64,000 nt of DNA from Bradyrhizobium australiense (GCF_013114825.1 NZ_JAAVLX010000010.1:265960-329959); one strand, 5' to 3'. Counted from the stretch's first letter, positions 8,200 through 17,687 are shown. Notes: a model not told the origin generated them from the letters alone. A program made the numbers and translations.

Positions 8200-9265
8200 C
8201 CGCCGCCTCCAGCCGCGCTTCTTCGAGATCGCTCGCAACCATCTCCTTGACCATCTGGGTGAAGGAGGTCTTCGGCTTCCAGCCCAGTTTCTCCCGCGCC
8301 TTGCTGGCATCGCCGACCAGAAGATCGACCTCAGTCGGCCGGAAATAAACCGGATCGATGCGGACCATGGTCTTTCTGGACTTGGCGTCGACGCCGGTCT
8401 CGTCGACGCCCTTGCCGCGCCACTCAACGCGGCGGCCGATTTCGGCAAACGCCAGTTCGACGAACTCGCGCACCGAACGGGTCTCGCCGGTCGCCAGCAC
8501 GAAATCGTCGGGCGCATCCGCCTGCAATATCTTGTGCATGCCCTCGATATAATCCCGCGCATGGCCCCAGTCGCGCTTGGCTCCGAGATTGCCGAGATAG
8601 AGTACTTCTTCGAGGCCAACCTCGATGCGGGCGACGCTGCGGGTGATCTTGCGGGTGACAAACGTCTCGCCGCGGATCGGGCTCTCGTGGTTGAACAGGA
8701 TGCCGTTCGAGGCAAACATGCCGTAGGCCTCGCGGTAATTCACCGTAATCCAGTAGCCATAGAGTTTCGCGACGCCATAGGGAGAACGCGGATAGAACGG
8801 CGTGGTCTCCTTCTGCGGCACCTCCTGGGCGAGACCGTAGAGTTCAGACGTCGAGGCCTGATAGAACCGCGTCTCCTTCTCCATGCCGAGGATCCGGATC
8901 GCTTCCAGCAGCCGCAGCACGCCGATGGCGTCGGCATTCGCGGTATATTCCGGGCTTTCAAAACTGACGCCGACATGACTCTGGGCGGCGAGGTTGTAGA
9001 TCTCGGTCGGCCTGATCTGCTGCATCAGCCGGATCAGGTTGGTCGAGTCGGTCATATCCCCGTAGTGCAGCAGGAACGGCACCTTGCGGGAATGCGGGTC
9101 CTGGTAGAGATGATCGATGCGCGCGGTGTTGAACGAGGATGACCGCCGCTTGACGCCGTGGACCTCATAGCCGAGGCCGAGCAGATATTCGGCGAGGTAG
9201 GCACCGTCCTGGCCGGTGACGCCCGTGATCAGCGCCACGCGCCGCTGTGAATCCTGAGCCACCAT
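8180..9265 (-). CDS. gmd: GDP-mannose 4,6-dehydratase (copy 1)
   Basis: 361 residues from ATG 9265 (GGAGAAGAT just upstream). It converts GDP-D-mannose to GDP-4-keto-6-deoxy-D-mannose with bound NADP, the first step to GDP-L-fucose or GDP-D-rhamnose. Motifs: ALITGVTGQDGAYLAEYLL (Rossmann), the TSELYG active-site region, SPYGVAKLYGYW (YxxxK), and the NHESPIRGETFVTRKITR binding loop. Together with fcl it forms a two-gene cassette. Copy 2 at 30784 has the same length and differs at about twenty positions by eye. This copy sits apart from the polysaccharide cluster, next to a Crp-type regulator. Confidence 0.95.
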   Translation of the reverse strand: MVAQDSQRRVALITGVTGQDGAYLAEYLLGLGYEVHGVKRRSSSFNTARIDHLYQDPHSRKVPFLLHYGDMTDSTNLIRLMQQIRPTEIYNLAAQSHVGVSFESPEYTANADAIGVLRLLEAIRILGMEKETRFYQASTSELYGLAQEVPQKETTPFYPRSPYGVAKLYGYWITVNYREAYGMFASNGILFNHESPIRGETFVTRKITRSVARIEVGLEEVLYLGNLGAKRDWGHARDYIEGMHKILQADAPDDFVLATGETRSVREFVELAFAEIGRRVEWRGKGVDETGVDAKSRKTMVRIDPVYFRPTEVDLLVGDASKAREKLGWKPKTSFTQMVKEMVASDLEEARLEAAGGRHSV

Positions 9266-9359
9266 ATCTTCTCCAAACATCTGCCGTCGCGGCAGGCCAT
9301 AGCATTCGACCTGCGCCAAGTCTATCGCCAAAGCCATTTGAAATCAGGCTCTTAGGCAC

Positions 9360-10034
9360 CTAATCGCCATGGTGGCGCAAGCGTTCGAGTTCGATGATGG
9401 TGACGCCGCCATATTCGAGCCGCAGCAAGCCCTCCTTCTCAAGCCGCTTCAGGCACTGGTTGGCATTTTGCCGCGAAATACCGGAGAGCGCTCCGATTTC
9501 TTCCTGCGTGATCTCGAGATGGCGCGTCATGTCCGGATAGAGAATCGGGTTGAACAACGATGCAATGGAGCGCGCGACACGGCTGGTTGCGTCGAGCGTG
9601 CGGCCATGTTCCACCGCTCCGATGAACTGGCCGAGCCGCTCGTTGAGTTGCCGGACCAGAAAGCGGTTGAAGGCGACGCTGTTCTCGAACAGCCAGAAGA
9701 AGGTGGCGCGATCCATCAGCGCGAGCCTCGTGTCCCGCAACGCCACCACGTCGTAGCGGCGCGGCTCGCTCTTCAGCACCGTGCCTTCGCCGAACCAGGC
9801 ACCCGCCGTGAGGCCGGCGAAGGTGGCGGCCTTGCCGCCGCTCGACACGGTACTCATTCGGGCAAGACCGGTGACGATGCCGGTCCAGTAGTCAAAGGTA
9901 TCGCCGCGCATGAAGATATGCTCGTTGGCGCGGTAGGATTTCTCGACGATGCCGGCACGGGCGACCTCGATTTCCCGCTCATTTAATTCACGCGACCAGG
10001 CCGCGATGCGCTTGAGGTAATCCGCAGCAATCAT
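9360..10034 (-). CDS. Crp/Fnr-family transcriptional regulator
   Basis: About 224 residues from ATG 10034; GTG codons up to 36 bases upstream are alternatives, and none has a strong ribosome site. The N-terminal two thirds is a cyclic-nucleotide-binding beta-roll (IFMRGDTFDYWTGIVTGLAR, GAWFGEGTVL). The C-terminal winged helix carries EITQEEIGALSGISRQNANQ as helix-turn-helix. It lacks the cysteine set of oxygen-sensing Fnr. It is divergent from the liv operon across 297 bases, and its stop lies close to gmd. It could regulate the transporter, but no binding site was identified. Confidence 0.85.
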   Translation of the reverse strand: MIAADYLKRIAAWSRELNEREIEVARAGIVEKSYRANEHIFMRGDTFDYWTGIVTGLARMSTVSSGGKAATFAGLTAGAWFGEGTVLKSEPRRYDVVALRDTRLALMDRATFFWLFENSVAFNRFLVRQLNERLGQFIGAVEHGRTLDATSRVARSIASLFNPILYPDMTRHLEITQEEIGALSGISRQNANQCLKRLEKEGLLRLEYGGVTIIELERLRHHGD

Positions 10035-10268
10035 GATCGCATCGACCGTCGCATCCCACACTTGCTGCACTGCAACAGAAGTGCGGCCTGGCAAATTTCC
10101 CGACGAATTGTCAGGCAAAAGACATTTCAAACTATCGCATTGCTCTAAGGAGGGCCACCTCGGCGGGTGCGTCCATGGCGACTGTTCGGGGTGCGGCGTT
10201 ACCACGCGTGATGCCGGCGTGGTCGGCATCGTTAGTCGGATGGCCGGAAGGTCAGTCCGGATGTAAGA

Positions 10269-10296
10269 TTGCGGGTGCAATTGCGAACGATAGATA
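10269..10296 (+). promoter_or_regulatory. Candidate promoter of the liv operon
   Basis: TTGCGG (10269-10274) and TAGATA (10291-10296) with a 16-base spacer, about 35 bases before the livG start. It is only a moderate match to a sigma-70 consensus and rests on the pattern alone. Confidence 0.3.
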
Positions 10297-10331
10297 AAGA
10301 GCGCGGCAAGCGCCTTATCTGGAGGGAATGA

Positions 10332-11153
10332 GTGGCTCATACGTTGGAAGTGCGCGGCGTGTCGCTGCGCTTCGGTGGCGTCCGTGCGCTGACCGAGGTC
10401 TCGTTCGGCGTGAACGAGGGCGAATTGTTCTCGATCATCGGCCCGAACGGCGCCGGCAAGACCTCAATCGTCAATTGCATTTCCGGCCGCTACAAGCCGA
10501 CCGAAGGCCAGTTGTTCTACCGCGGCAAGGATATCACCGGCCTCAATCCGAACGCGCGGCCTCCGCTCGGTATCGGCCGCACCTTCCAGAACCTGGCGCT
10601 GTTCCACCATATGAGCGTGCTCGACAACATCATGGTCGGGCGACACCACCTCTTGAAAAACAACTTCATCACGGGATCGCTGTACTGGCTGACGGGCGCG
10701 CGCCGCGAGGAACTCGAACACCGCCACAAGGTGGAGGAGATCATCGATTTCCTCGACCTGCAGTCGGTGCGCAAGGCGACCGCCGGCACCCTGCCCTACG
10801 GCCTGCGCAAGCGTGTCGAGCTCGCCCGCGCGATGGCGCTGGAGCCGCAGTTGATCCTGCTCGACGAGCCGATGGCCGGCATGAACTTCGAGGAAAAAGA
10901 GGACATGGCGCGCTACATCGTCGATCTCAACGAAGAGTTCGGCATGACCGTCATGATGATCGAGCACGATATGGGCGTGGTGATGGATATCTCTCACCGC
11001 GTCATGGTGCTGGATTTCGGCCGCAAGATCGCCGAGGGCGATCCAGCGTCGGTACTCGCCGATCACCATGTGAAACGCGCCTATCTCGGTGAAGAGGACG
11101 AGGTCCTCGTCGATCCGGACGACAATCCCGTGGCTGCGGAGAGCGTCGCATGA
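10332..11153 (+). CDS. livG: Branched-chain-type ABC transporter ATP-binding protein (LivG)
   Basis: 273 residues from GTG 10332 with GGAGGG upstream. It is the cytoplasmic ATPase of a Liv/HAAT importer. Walker A is GPNGAGKT, the signature region reads LPYGLRKRVELARAMA, Walker B is LILLDEPMAGM, followed by the switch His in MMIEHDMGVV. A C-terminal acidic tail (EEDEVLVDPDDNP) is longer than in E. coli LivG. It overlaps the next gene by ATGA. Because acyl-CoA ligase genes are part of the operon, the substrate may be an aromatic or other carboxylate rather than leucine. Confidence 0.93.
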   Translation: MAHTLEVRGVSLRFGGVRALTEVSFGVNEGELFSIIGPNGAGKTSIVNCISGRYKPTEGQLFYRGKDITGLNPNARPPLGIGRTFQNLALFHHMSVLDNIMVGRHHLLKNNFITGSLYWLTGARREELEHRHKVEEIIDFLDLQSVRKATAGTLPYGLRKRVELARAMALEPQLILLDEPMAGMNFEEKEDMARYIVDLNEEFGMTVMMIEHDMGVVMDISHRVMVLDFGRKIAEGDPASVLADHHVKRAYLGEEDEVLVDPDDNPVAAESVA

Positions 11154-13081
11154 TGGATTATGCCGGACGCGCCGCCCAGGCCGATACCTTTCCAAAGCTG
11201 CTGCGTCTCAACGCAAGGGAGCACGGCAGCGAGATCGCGTTGCGCGAAAAGGATCTCGGGCTGTGGCGCGTCTTCACCTGGAGCGATTACCAGACGCGCG
11301 TACACGATTTCGCGCTCGGCTTGGTCGAACTGGGTCTTAAGCGGGGCGACGTCATCGGCATCATCGGCGACAATCGCCCGGACTGGGTGGCGGCCGAAAT
11401 CGCAACGCACGCTATCGGCGCCATGAGCCTCGGCCTTTACCGCGACGTGCTGGACGAGGAAGCGGCCTATCTGCTTAGCTATGGCGAGGCCAGACTGGTG
11501 TTCGCCGAGGATGAAGAGCAGGTCGACAAGCTGCTGGCGCTGGCCGACCGCGCGCCCAATCTCAAGCACATCGTTTATTCCGATCCGCGCGGCATGCGAA
11601 AATATGACGATCCGCGCCTGATGGAAGCCGAGAAGTTGGCCACGATGGGCCGCGACCGCGCCGCGCGCGAGCCCGGGCTCTACGACCGGCTGGTCGATGC
11701 GACGAGGGGTGAGGACGTCGCGATCCTCTGCACCACGTCCGGCACCACGGCCAATCCCAAGCTCGCGATGCTGGCCGCTGGCCGCGTCCTGAAACATTGC
11801 GCGACGTATCTGGCATTCGATCCCAAGGGGCCGGATGACGAATACGTCTCGGTGCTGCCGCTGCCCTGGATCATGGAACAGGTCTACGCGCTCGGCAAAG
11901 GGCTGCTGTGCCGAATGAAGGTCAACTTCGTCGAAGAGCCCGAGACCATGATGCACGATTTCCGCGAGATCGCGCCGACCTTCGTGCTGTTCGCGCCGCG
12001 GCTCTGGGAATCGATCGCCGCCGACGTCCGCGCCGGCGTGATGGACTCCTCGCCGCTGAAACAAAAGCTGTTCGACTTCGGCATGAAGGCCGGACTATCA
12101 GCGCTCGCGCAGGGCAAGCATTCGATGTTTGCCGACCAGTTGCTGTTCCGCGCGCTGCGCGACCGACTCGGCTTCACGCGGCTGCGCTCGGCCGCGACCG
12201 GCGGCGCCGCGCTCGGACCGGATACGTTCAAGTTCTTCCAGGCGATGGGCGTGCCGCTGCGTACGCTCTATGGCCAGACCGAGATGCTGGGGGCCTACAC
12301 GCTGCATCCTGCCGGCAAAGTCGATCCGGATACGACGGGCGTGCCAATGGCCGCCGACATCGAGCTCCGCGTCGACAACCCCGACGTCAACGGCGTCGGC
12401 GAAATCGTGGTGCGCCACCCCAACATGTTCCTTGGCTATTACAAGAATCCGGAAGCCTCGGTCGCCGACATCAAGGACGGCTGGATGCACTCCGGCGACG
12501 CGGGCTACTTTAATGACGATCGGCAGCTCGTCGTCATCGACCGCATCAAGGATCTCGCCGAGACCTCGCGCGGCGAACGCTTCTCGCCGCAATATCTGGA
12601 AAACAAGCTAAAATTCTCGCCCTACATCGCCGAGGCCGTCGTGCTCGGCGCCGGCCGCGACACGCTGGCCGCGATGATCTGCATCCGCTACTCGATCATC
12701 TCGAAATGGGCGGAGAAGAACCGCATCTCATTCACGACCTACACCGACCTCTCCTCACGCCCCGAGGTCTATGCGCTGCTGCGCAAGGAGGTCGAGGGGG
12801 TCAACGCCACGCTGCCGCCGGCGCAGCGCATTTCCCGCTTCCTCCTGCTCTACAAGGAGCTCGACGCCGACGACGGCGAGCTGACCCGCACCCGAAAGGT
12901 CCGCCGCAGCGTCATCAACGAAAAATACGCAGATATCATCGACGCGATCTATGCCGGCAGGAGCGACATTCCCGTCGATACCGTGATCCGATTCCAGGAC
13001 GGCACTACCCAGCGTATCCGCACCACGCTTCGGGTCGTCGATCTCGGCGCGCCTGCGGCTATGGCGGAGGCCGCGGAATGA
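11150..13081 (+). CDS. AMP-dependent acyl-CoA synthetase (long-chain type)
   Basis: 643 residues. It would activate a carboxylic acid to its CoA thioester via an acyl-adenylate. The ATP loop is CTTSGTTANPKLAM, the middle motif is YGQTEMLGAYTLHP, and the hinge contains GWMHSGDAGYF and VIDRIKDLAETSRGERFSPQ. Length fits FadD15/long-chain-type synthetases rather than the short PaaK type. It lies inside the liv operon, overlapping livG by four bases, which implies that import is coupled to CoA activation of the substrate. Chain length or aromatic preference cannot be read from the sequence. Confidence 0.9.
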   Translation: MMDYAGRAAQADTFPKLLRLNAREHGSEIALREKDLGLWRVFTWSDYQTRVHDFALGLVELGLKRGDVIGIIGDNRPDWVAAEIATHAIGAMSLGLYRDVLDEEAAYLLSYGEARLVFAEDEEQVDKLLALADRAPNLKHIVYSDPRGMRKYDDPRLMEAEKLATMGRDRAAREPGLYDRLVDATRGEDVAILCTTSGTTANPKLAMLAAGRVLKHCATYLAFDPKGPDDEYVSVLPLPWIMEQVYALGKGLLCRMKVNFVEEPETMMHDFREIAPTFVLFAPRLWESIAADVRAGVMDSSPLKQKLFDFGMKAGLSALAQGKHSMFADQLLFRALRDRLGFTRLRSAATGGAALGPDTFKFFQAMGVPLRTLYGQTEMLGAYTLHPAGKVDPDTTGVPMAADIELRVDNPDVNGVGEIVVRHPNMFLGYYKNPEASVADIKDGWMHSGDAGYFNDDRQLVVIDRIKDLAETSRGERFSPQYLENKLKFSPYIAEAVVLGAGRDTLAAMICIRYSIISKWAEKNRISFTTYTDLSSRPEVYALLRKEVEGVNATLPPAQRISRFLLLYKELDADDGELTRTRKVRRSVINEKYADIIDAIYAGRSDIPVDTVIRFQDGTTQRIRTTLRVVDLGAPAAMAEAAE

Positions 13082-13172
13082 TCGGGCATCCACAACACAG
13101 CGCGGTGCCAGTTGATGCGCGCTCTCCCCTTGTGGGAGAGGGCAACGCCGTTGTTCGCCAAAAGCTCACTTC

Positions 13173-13221
13173 GGTGAGGGGTCTCTCTCCACACATGCGT
13201 ATGTGGAGAGAACCCCTCACC
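13173..13221. repeat. Intergenic palindromic element in the liv operon
   Basis: Extended inverted repeat: GGTGAGGGG (13173-13181) and CTCTCCACA (13185-13193) pair with TGTGGAGAG (13202-13210) and CCCCTCACC. It is followed by a smaller TTCGCTTCGCGAAG hairpin. It lies between the synthetase and livH genes and looks like a REP-type element. It could stabilise or attenuate the mRNA between upstream and downstream cistrons. Confidence 0.75.
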
Positions 13222-13277
13222 CGTCTTCGCTTCGCGAAGCCACCCTCTTCCGCAACGGGAGAGGGAAAGAGGACCGC

Positions 13278-14171
13278 ATGAACACCCAGCTCCTGATCCA
13301 GCTCCTCGTCAATGGTCTCGTGGTCGGCACGCTCTACGGCGTGGTCGCGATGTCGTTCGTGCTGATCTACAAGGCGACGCAAGTCGTGAACTTCGCGCAG
13401 GGCGAACTGCTGCTGATCGGCGCCTGGGTGTGCTGGTGGCTGCTCACCAAGTATCAGGTGCCCTTCTATCTGGGCATGCCGATCACACTGGTCTTCATGT
13501 TCCTGTTCGGCATTGCCATCCAGATCGTCATCCTGCGCCCGATGATCGGCGAGCCAATCATTTCCGTGATCATGGTGACGATCGCGCTATCGACGGTATT
13601 CTCCGCGCTGATGAAGTGGATGTTCGGCGTTAACCTGCAGCCCTTCCCGCGCATCTTCCAGACCCAGAACGTCAACATCCTCGGACTGCAGGTGCAGACC
13701 GTTTATCTGATGAGCCTCGCGGTATCGGTGGCGATGATGGTGGGCATGGCCTGGTTCTTCCGCCTCTCCAAATATGGTCTGGCGATGCGCGCCACCGCGT
13801 TCAACCAGCAGGTGGCGCAATCGCTCGGCATCTCCGTCAAAAGCGTGTTCGCGATGGCCTGGGCAATCTCGGCCACCGTCTCCGCCGTCGCGGGCGTGGT
13901 GGTGGCCGTCGTCAACGGCGTCTCGGCCGGCCTCTCCGCCTACGGCGTCAAGGTGTTTCCGGCCGCAATCCTCGGCGGGCTAGACAGCGTCGGCGGCGCG
14001 GTGCTGGGCGGCATCATCATCGGGCTGTTGGAAAACCTCGCGCACTTTCTCGACAGCGAATATCTGCACTGGGGCAATCTTTATGAGATCGCGCCGTTTT
14101 ATGCGTTGATTATCATCCTCATGATCAAGCCGTACGGCCTGTTCGGCACCAAAGACATCGAGCGGGTGTAA
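13278..14171 (+). CDS. livH: Branched-chain-type ABC transporter permease (LivH)
   Basis: 297 residues from ATG 13278, chosen because an upstream in-frame opening runs through the palindromic element. It is an inner-membrane permease with about eight hydrophobic segments, beginning LIQLLVNGLVVGTLYGVVAM. The LivH landmarks are VNFAQGELLLIGAW in the N-terminal third and AAILGGLDSVGGAVLGG near the C-terminus, the EAA-like loop that contacts the ATPases. It is separated from livM by only six bases. It would pair with LivM, LivG and LivF. Confidence 0.93.
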   Translation: MNTQLLIQLLVNGLVVGTLYGVVAMSFVLIYKATQVVNFAQGELLLIGAWVCWWLLTKYQVPFYLGMPITLVFMFLFGIAIQIVILRPMIGEPIISVIMVTIALSTVFSALMKWMFGVNLQPFPRIFQTQNVNILGLQVQTVYLMSLAVSVAMMVGMAWFFRLSKYGLAMRATAFNQQVAQSLGISVKSVFAMAWAISATVSAVAGVVVAVVNGVSAGLSAYGVKVFPAAILGGLDSVGGAVLGGIIIGLLENLAHFLDSEYLHWGNLYEIAPFYALIIILMIKPYGLFGTKDIERV

Positions 14172-14177
14172 CCAATT

Positions 14178-15251
14178 ATGGCAGGCCAGACCCTCATTCC
14201 CGCCGGCGATTTCCGCACCAGTTATGCAGCGGATACCACTGTGTTTCCGACCACGACCAGCCGCAATGCCATGATATCGGGTATCGTGCTGGTCTGTTTT
14301 GCGCCGTATGTCCTGAACGAGTACAGCCTCAGTCTGCTGATCCAGATCGGCATCTTCGGCATCGCAGCCCTTGGGCTGAACATCGTCGTCGGCTTCACCG
14401 GCCAGATCTCGATCGGCCATGCCGCCTTCTTCGGCTTCGGCGCCTTCACCTCAGCCTATCTCTCGAACCGGTTCGGTATTCCCGTCTTCTTCTGCATTCC
14501 GCTCGCAGGCGTCGTGACGGCGGCCGTCGGCCTGATCTTCGGGCTCCCCGCCGCGCGGCTGAAGGGGCTCTATCTCGCGATCGCGACACTGGCGGCGCAA
14601 TACATCCTGCTCGACTTCTTTGCGCGCGCCGAATGGTTCACCGGCGGCAGCGTGCCCGCCAGCGCCGAGCCGTTCTCGATCTTCGGCTACATGCTTCGCG
14701 GCGACAAACAGTATTTCTATGTCGTGCTGGCCTATGTCGTCGTCTGCTATCTCCTCGTGACGAACCTGATCCGTTCTCGCGACGGGCGCGCGTTGGTCGC
14801 CGTGCGCGACCATTATTTGTCCGCCGAGATCATGGGCATCAACCTGACCAAATACCGGACGCTGTCGTTCGGCCTCGCCGCCTTCTTTGCCGGCGTCGGC
14901 GGCGCGCTCTATGCGCATTACAATCAGGTGGTCTCCAACGAAGGTTTTGGCATTGATCGCTCCATTATCTTTCTGGCGATGATCATCATCGGCGGGCTCA
15001 GCTCGATCATGGGCACGCTGATGGGCACGGCGTTCATGGTGCTGCTGCCGGAATCGATGGAATGGCTCAGCGTCGCGCTGCGCGACAGCCCGATCGATCA
15101 AATTCTGGGACTAAAGAACAACATCGCTTTCTTGCGCGAGATGGCCATCGGCGTGATCATCATCGTCTTTCTGGTGTTCGAGCCGGATGGACTTGCGCAT
15201 CGGTGGCGGCAGATCAAGGCATACTGGAAACTCTACCCGTTCTCGCATTGA
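14178..15251 (+). CDS. livM: Branched-chain-type ABC transporter permease (LivM)
   Basis: 357-residue inner-membrane permease. A hydrophilic N-terminus of about 35 residues precedes the first helix. Family landmarks are GLNIVVGFTGQISIGHAAFF and, in the cytoplasmic coupling loop, MIIIGGLSSIMGTLMGTAFM. It forms the heterodimeric channel with LivH. The next gene starts 52 bases downstream with a strong GGGAGG ribosome site, so the binding protein may be translated at a higher level. Confidence 0.93.
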   Translation: MAGQTLIPAGDFRTSYAADTTVFPTTTSRNAMISGIVLVCFAPYVLNEYSLSLLIQIGIFGIAALGLNIVVGFTGQISIGHAAFFGFGAFTSAYLSNRFGIPVFFCIPLAGVVTAAVGLIFGLPAARLKGLYLAIATLAAQYILLDFFARAEWFTGGSVPASAEPFSIFGYMLRGDKQYFYVVLAYVVVCYLLVTNLIRSRDGRALVAVRDHYLSAEIMGINLTKYRTLSFGLAAFFAGVGGALYAHYNQVVSNEGFGIDRSIIFLAMIIIGGLSSIMGTLMGTAFMVLLPESMEWLSVALRDSPIDQILGLKNNIAFLREMAIGVIIIVFLVFEPDGLAHRWRQIKAYWKLYPFSH

Positions 15252-15303
15252 GGTCGGAACGGGACGAACAACGAGAAGACCTCGAGAAGTAACCGGGAGG
15301 ACT

Positions 15304-16590
15304 ATGTCCATGACGATGAAGACTCTGTTGAGCACTGCCTCGCTCGCTTTGCTGTTGGGCAGCACCGCGGCATCGGCCCAGGCGCCGATCTCGCTCGGGC
15401 ATCTGGCCGACTATTCAGGTCCGACCTCGGACGTCGGAACGCCGTTCGGACAGGGTGTCGCGGACACCTATGCGTGGATCAACAAGAACGGCGGCATCAA
15501 CGGCGCCAAGGTCAATGTCGATACCGTCGATTATGGCTATCAGGTGCCGCGCGCCATCGCCCAGTACAAAAAATGGTCGGGCGCCGACAAGGTCGCGGCC
15601 ATTCTCGGCTGGGGCACCGCCGATACCGAGGCGCTGACGGGATTCCTGGCCCAGGACAAGATCCCGGATATTTCGGCATCCTATGCCGCGGCACTTTCTG
15701 ATCCGACCGGCGCCGGCGGCAAGGCCAAGCCGGCGCCCTACAACTTCTTCTATGGACCGAGCTACTCGGATGCACTTCGCGGCATGCTGACTTGGGCCGC
15801 CGAGGACTGGAAGGCCAAGGGCAAGTCCGGCAAGCCGAAATACGTCCATATGGGCGCCAACCACCCCTATCCGAACGCGCCGAAGGCGGCGGGCGAAGCC
15901 ATTGCCACCGAGCTCGGGTTCGAGGTGCTGCCGCCGATCGTGTTCGCCTTGACGCCCGGCGACTACAGCGCGCAATGCCTGACCCTGAAGAGCTCAGGCG
16001 CCAACTACGCCTACCTCGGCAATACCGCCGGCTCGAACATCTCCGTGCTCAACGCCTGCAAGGCAGCCGGCGTCGATGTGCAGTTCCTCGGCAACGTCTG
16101 GGGCATGGACGAGAACGCTGCGAAAGCTGCCGGTGCTGCCGCCGACGGCGTGGTGTTTCCGCTGCGCACCGCGATCGCCTGGGGTGGCAACGCGCCCGGC
16201 ATGAAGACGTTCATGGAAATTTCCAAGATGTCGGACGCGGCCGGTACCGCCTACCGTCCCGTGCATTACCTCGCCGGCGTCTGCACCGCGCTCTACATGA
16301 AGGAAGCCGTCGAATGGGCTGCCAAGAACGGCGGCGCCACCGGCGAGAACGTCAAGAAGGGCTTCTATCAGAAGAAGGATTGGGTGCCCGCCGGCGGCGA
16401 AGGCATCTGCAACCCCTCGACCTTCACCGAGAAGGATCACCGCGGCACGCTCAAGGTCGACCTCTATCGCATGAAGGTCGCGGGCGCGACCGACGCTCCG
16501 CTCAACGATCTCGTCAAGAACGGCGGCATCAAGATGGAGAAGGTGAAGACGATCGACTTGCCGCGTAAACCCGACTGGCTCGGCTGGTAA
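15304..16590 (+). CDS. ABC transporter periplasmic substrate-binding protein (LivK-like)
   Basis: 428 residues from ATG 15304 with GGGAGG upstream. A Sec signal (TLLSTASLALLLGSTAASAQA) precedes a Peripla_BP_6 fold that begins ISLGHLADYSGPTSDVGTPF. It is longer than amino-acid LivJ/K, and the sequence AAILGWGTADTEALTGFLAQ and YFYGPSYSD-type pocket segments resemble binding proteins for aromatic or aliphatic acids found with acyl-CoA ligases. This is the specificity subunit of the importer encoded around it. Confidence 0.9.
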   Translation: MSMTMKTLLSTASLALLLGSTAASAQAPISLGHLADYSGPTSDVGTPFGQGVADTYAWINKNGGINGAKVNVDTVDYGYQVPRAIAQYKKWSGADKVAAILGWGTADTEALTGFLAQDKIPDISASYAAALSDPTGAGGKAKPAPYNFFYGPSYSDALRGMLTWAAEDWKAKGKSGKPKYVHMGANHPYPNAPKAAGEAIATELGFEVLPPIVFALTPGDYSAQCLTLKSSGANYAYLGNTAGSNISVLNACKAAGVDVQFLGNVWGMDENAAKAAGAAADGVVFPLRTAIAWGGNAPGMKTFMEISKMSDAAGTAYRPVHYLAGVCTALYMKEAVEWAAKNGGATGENVKKGFYQKKDWVPAGGEGICNPSTFTEKDHRGTLKVDLYRMKVAGATDAPLNDLVKNGGIKMEKVKTIDLPRKPDWLGW

Positions 16591-16627
16591 GGTCAGGAGG
16601 CGGCTTTTAGGCGCTTTACACTCAACG

Positions 16628-16725
16628 GTCATCCCCCGCGAAAGCGGGGGATCCAGTACGCCGCGGCTTCTCGGCCAATCACCGGCGCCTCTAGAATACT
16701 GGGTCACCCGCGTTTGCGGGTGACG
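16628..16725. repeat. Paired-hairpin intergenic element
   Basis: Two strong hairpins separated by about 60 bases: CCCCCGC-GAAA-GCGGGGG near 16633-16650, and GTCACCCGC-GTTT-GCGGGTGAC near 16703-16724. The outer bases TCATC/GATCC and CTGGGTCA are related. It is a typical Bradyrhizobium-style paired palindromic element between livK and livF and may protect the abundant livK mRNA. Confidence 0.75.
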
Positions 16726-16780
16726 ACAGCGGTGGGTGGAGCGGAAGTCCGCTCTACTAACAACGCCAGGATCAAGAAAC

Positions 16781-17620
16781 ATGACTGAAGCAACCGTGAT
16801 CAATCGTCCCGCGCCGGTGGCGGCACAGACCGCCCCTCTCCTCAGCGTGCGCAACATCGAGGTGGTCTACGACAAGGTCATCCTGGTGCTGCGCGGCTTG
16901 AGCCTCGAGGTGCCGAAGGGCGCGATCGTGGCGCTGCTCGGCGCCAACGGCGCCGGCAAGTCGACGACGCTGAAGGCGATTTCGGGCCTGCTCAAGACCG
17001 AGGACGGCGAAGTGGTCCGCGGCGAGATCGTGTTCGACGGCGAGCGCATCAACGGCATCGATCCCGACAAGATCGTCCGCCGCGGCATCTTCCAGGTGAT
17101 GGAGGGCCGCCGCATCATCGCTGACATGACGTCGATCGAAAACCTGAAGCTCGGCGCCTTTACCCGCACCGACAACGAGATCGCCGACGACATCGACATG
17201 GTGTTCAGATATTTCCCTCGGCTGAAGGAGCGCACCGGGCTCGCCGGCTACCTCTCCGGCGGCGAGCAGCAAATGCTGGCGATCGGCCGCGCGCTGATGG
17301 CGCGCCCCAAGATGATCCTGATGGACGAGCCGTCGATGGGTCTGTCGCCGCTCCTGGTCAAGGAAGTGTTTGGGATCATCAAAGCGATCAACCGCGACCT
17401 CGGCGTCACCATCCTGCTGGTCGAGCAGAACGCGCGCGCGGCGCTGTCGGTCGCGAGCCACGGCTACATCATGGAACAGGGCAAGGTCGTTCTCGACGGC
17501 ACGGCAGACGAGCTGCGCGATAACGAGGACGTCAAGGAATTCTACCTCGGCGGCGCCGGCGATCAGCGCAAGAGTTTCAAGAACCTCAAAAGCTTCAAGC
17601 GGCGAAAGCGGTGGCTGTGA
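16781..17620 (+). CDS. livF: Branched-chain-type ABC transporter ATP-binding protein (LivF)
   Basis: 279 residues from ATG 16781, with AGGA about nine bases upstream. It is the second ATPase of the importer. Walker A is GANGAGKS, the signature is YLSGGEQQMLAIGRAL, Walker B is MILMDEPSMGLSP, and the switch region is VEQNARAALSVASHGYI. It carries an N-terminal extension of about 20 residues (INRPAPVAAQTAP) and a basic C-terminal tail (FKNLKSFKRRKRWL) not usual in E. coli LivF. It is the last gene of the liv operon, ending at a bidirectional terminator. Confidence 0.93.
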   Translation: MTEATVINRPAPVAAQTAPLLSVRNIEVVYDKVILVLRGLSLEVPKGAIVALLGANGAGKSTTLKAISGLLKTEDGEVVRGEIVFDGERINGIDPDKIVRRGIFQVMEGRRIIADMTSIENLKLGAFTRTDNEIADDIDMVFRYFPRLKERTGLAGYLSGGEQQMLAIGRALMARPKMILMDEPSMGLSPLLVKEVFGIIKAINRDLGVTILLVEQNARAALSVASHGYIMEQGKVVLDGTADELRDNEDVKEFYLGGAGDQRKSFKNLKSFKRRKRWL

Positions 17621-17687
17621 ACCAAAGCGTTTTCAAGCGAAGTGGGGACCGGTTCGCGTCAAGAAAACGCGTCAAAATAAAAAGCAG

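Noticed and set aside
8168..9142. Long plus-strand open frame of 324 codons opposite gmd.
   Set aside because: It is the antisense shadow of a strongly conserved enzyme in high-GC DNA. The same shadow appears opposite the second gmd copy.
10328..11092. Plus-strand frame beginning ATG 10328, one frame away from livG.
   Set aside because: Arg-rich shadow. LivG motifs are in the frame starting GTG 10332, with better ribosome-site spacing.
11081..12064. Minus-strand 327-codon frame opposite the acyl-CoA synthetase.
   Set aside because: No similarity, and the other strand carries clear ANL-enzyme motifs.
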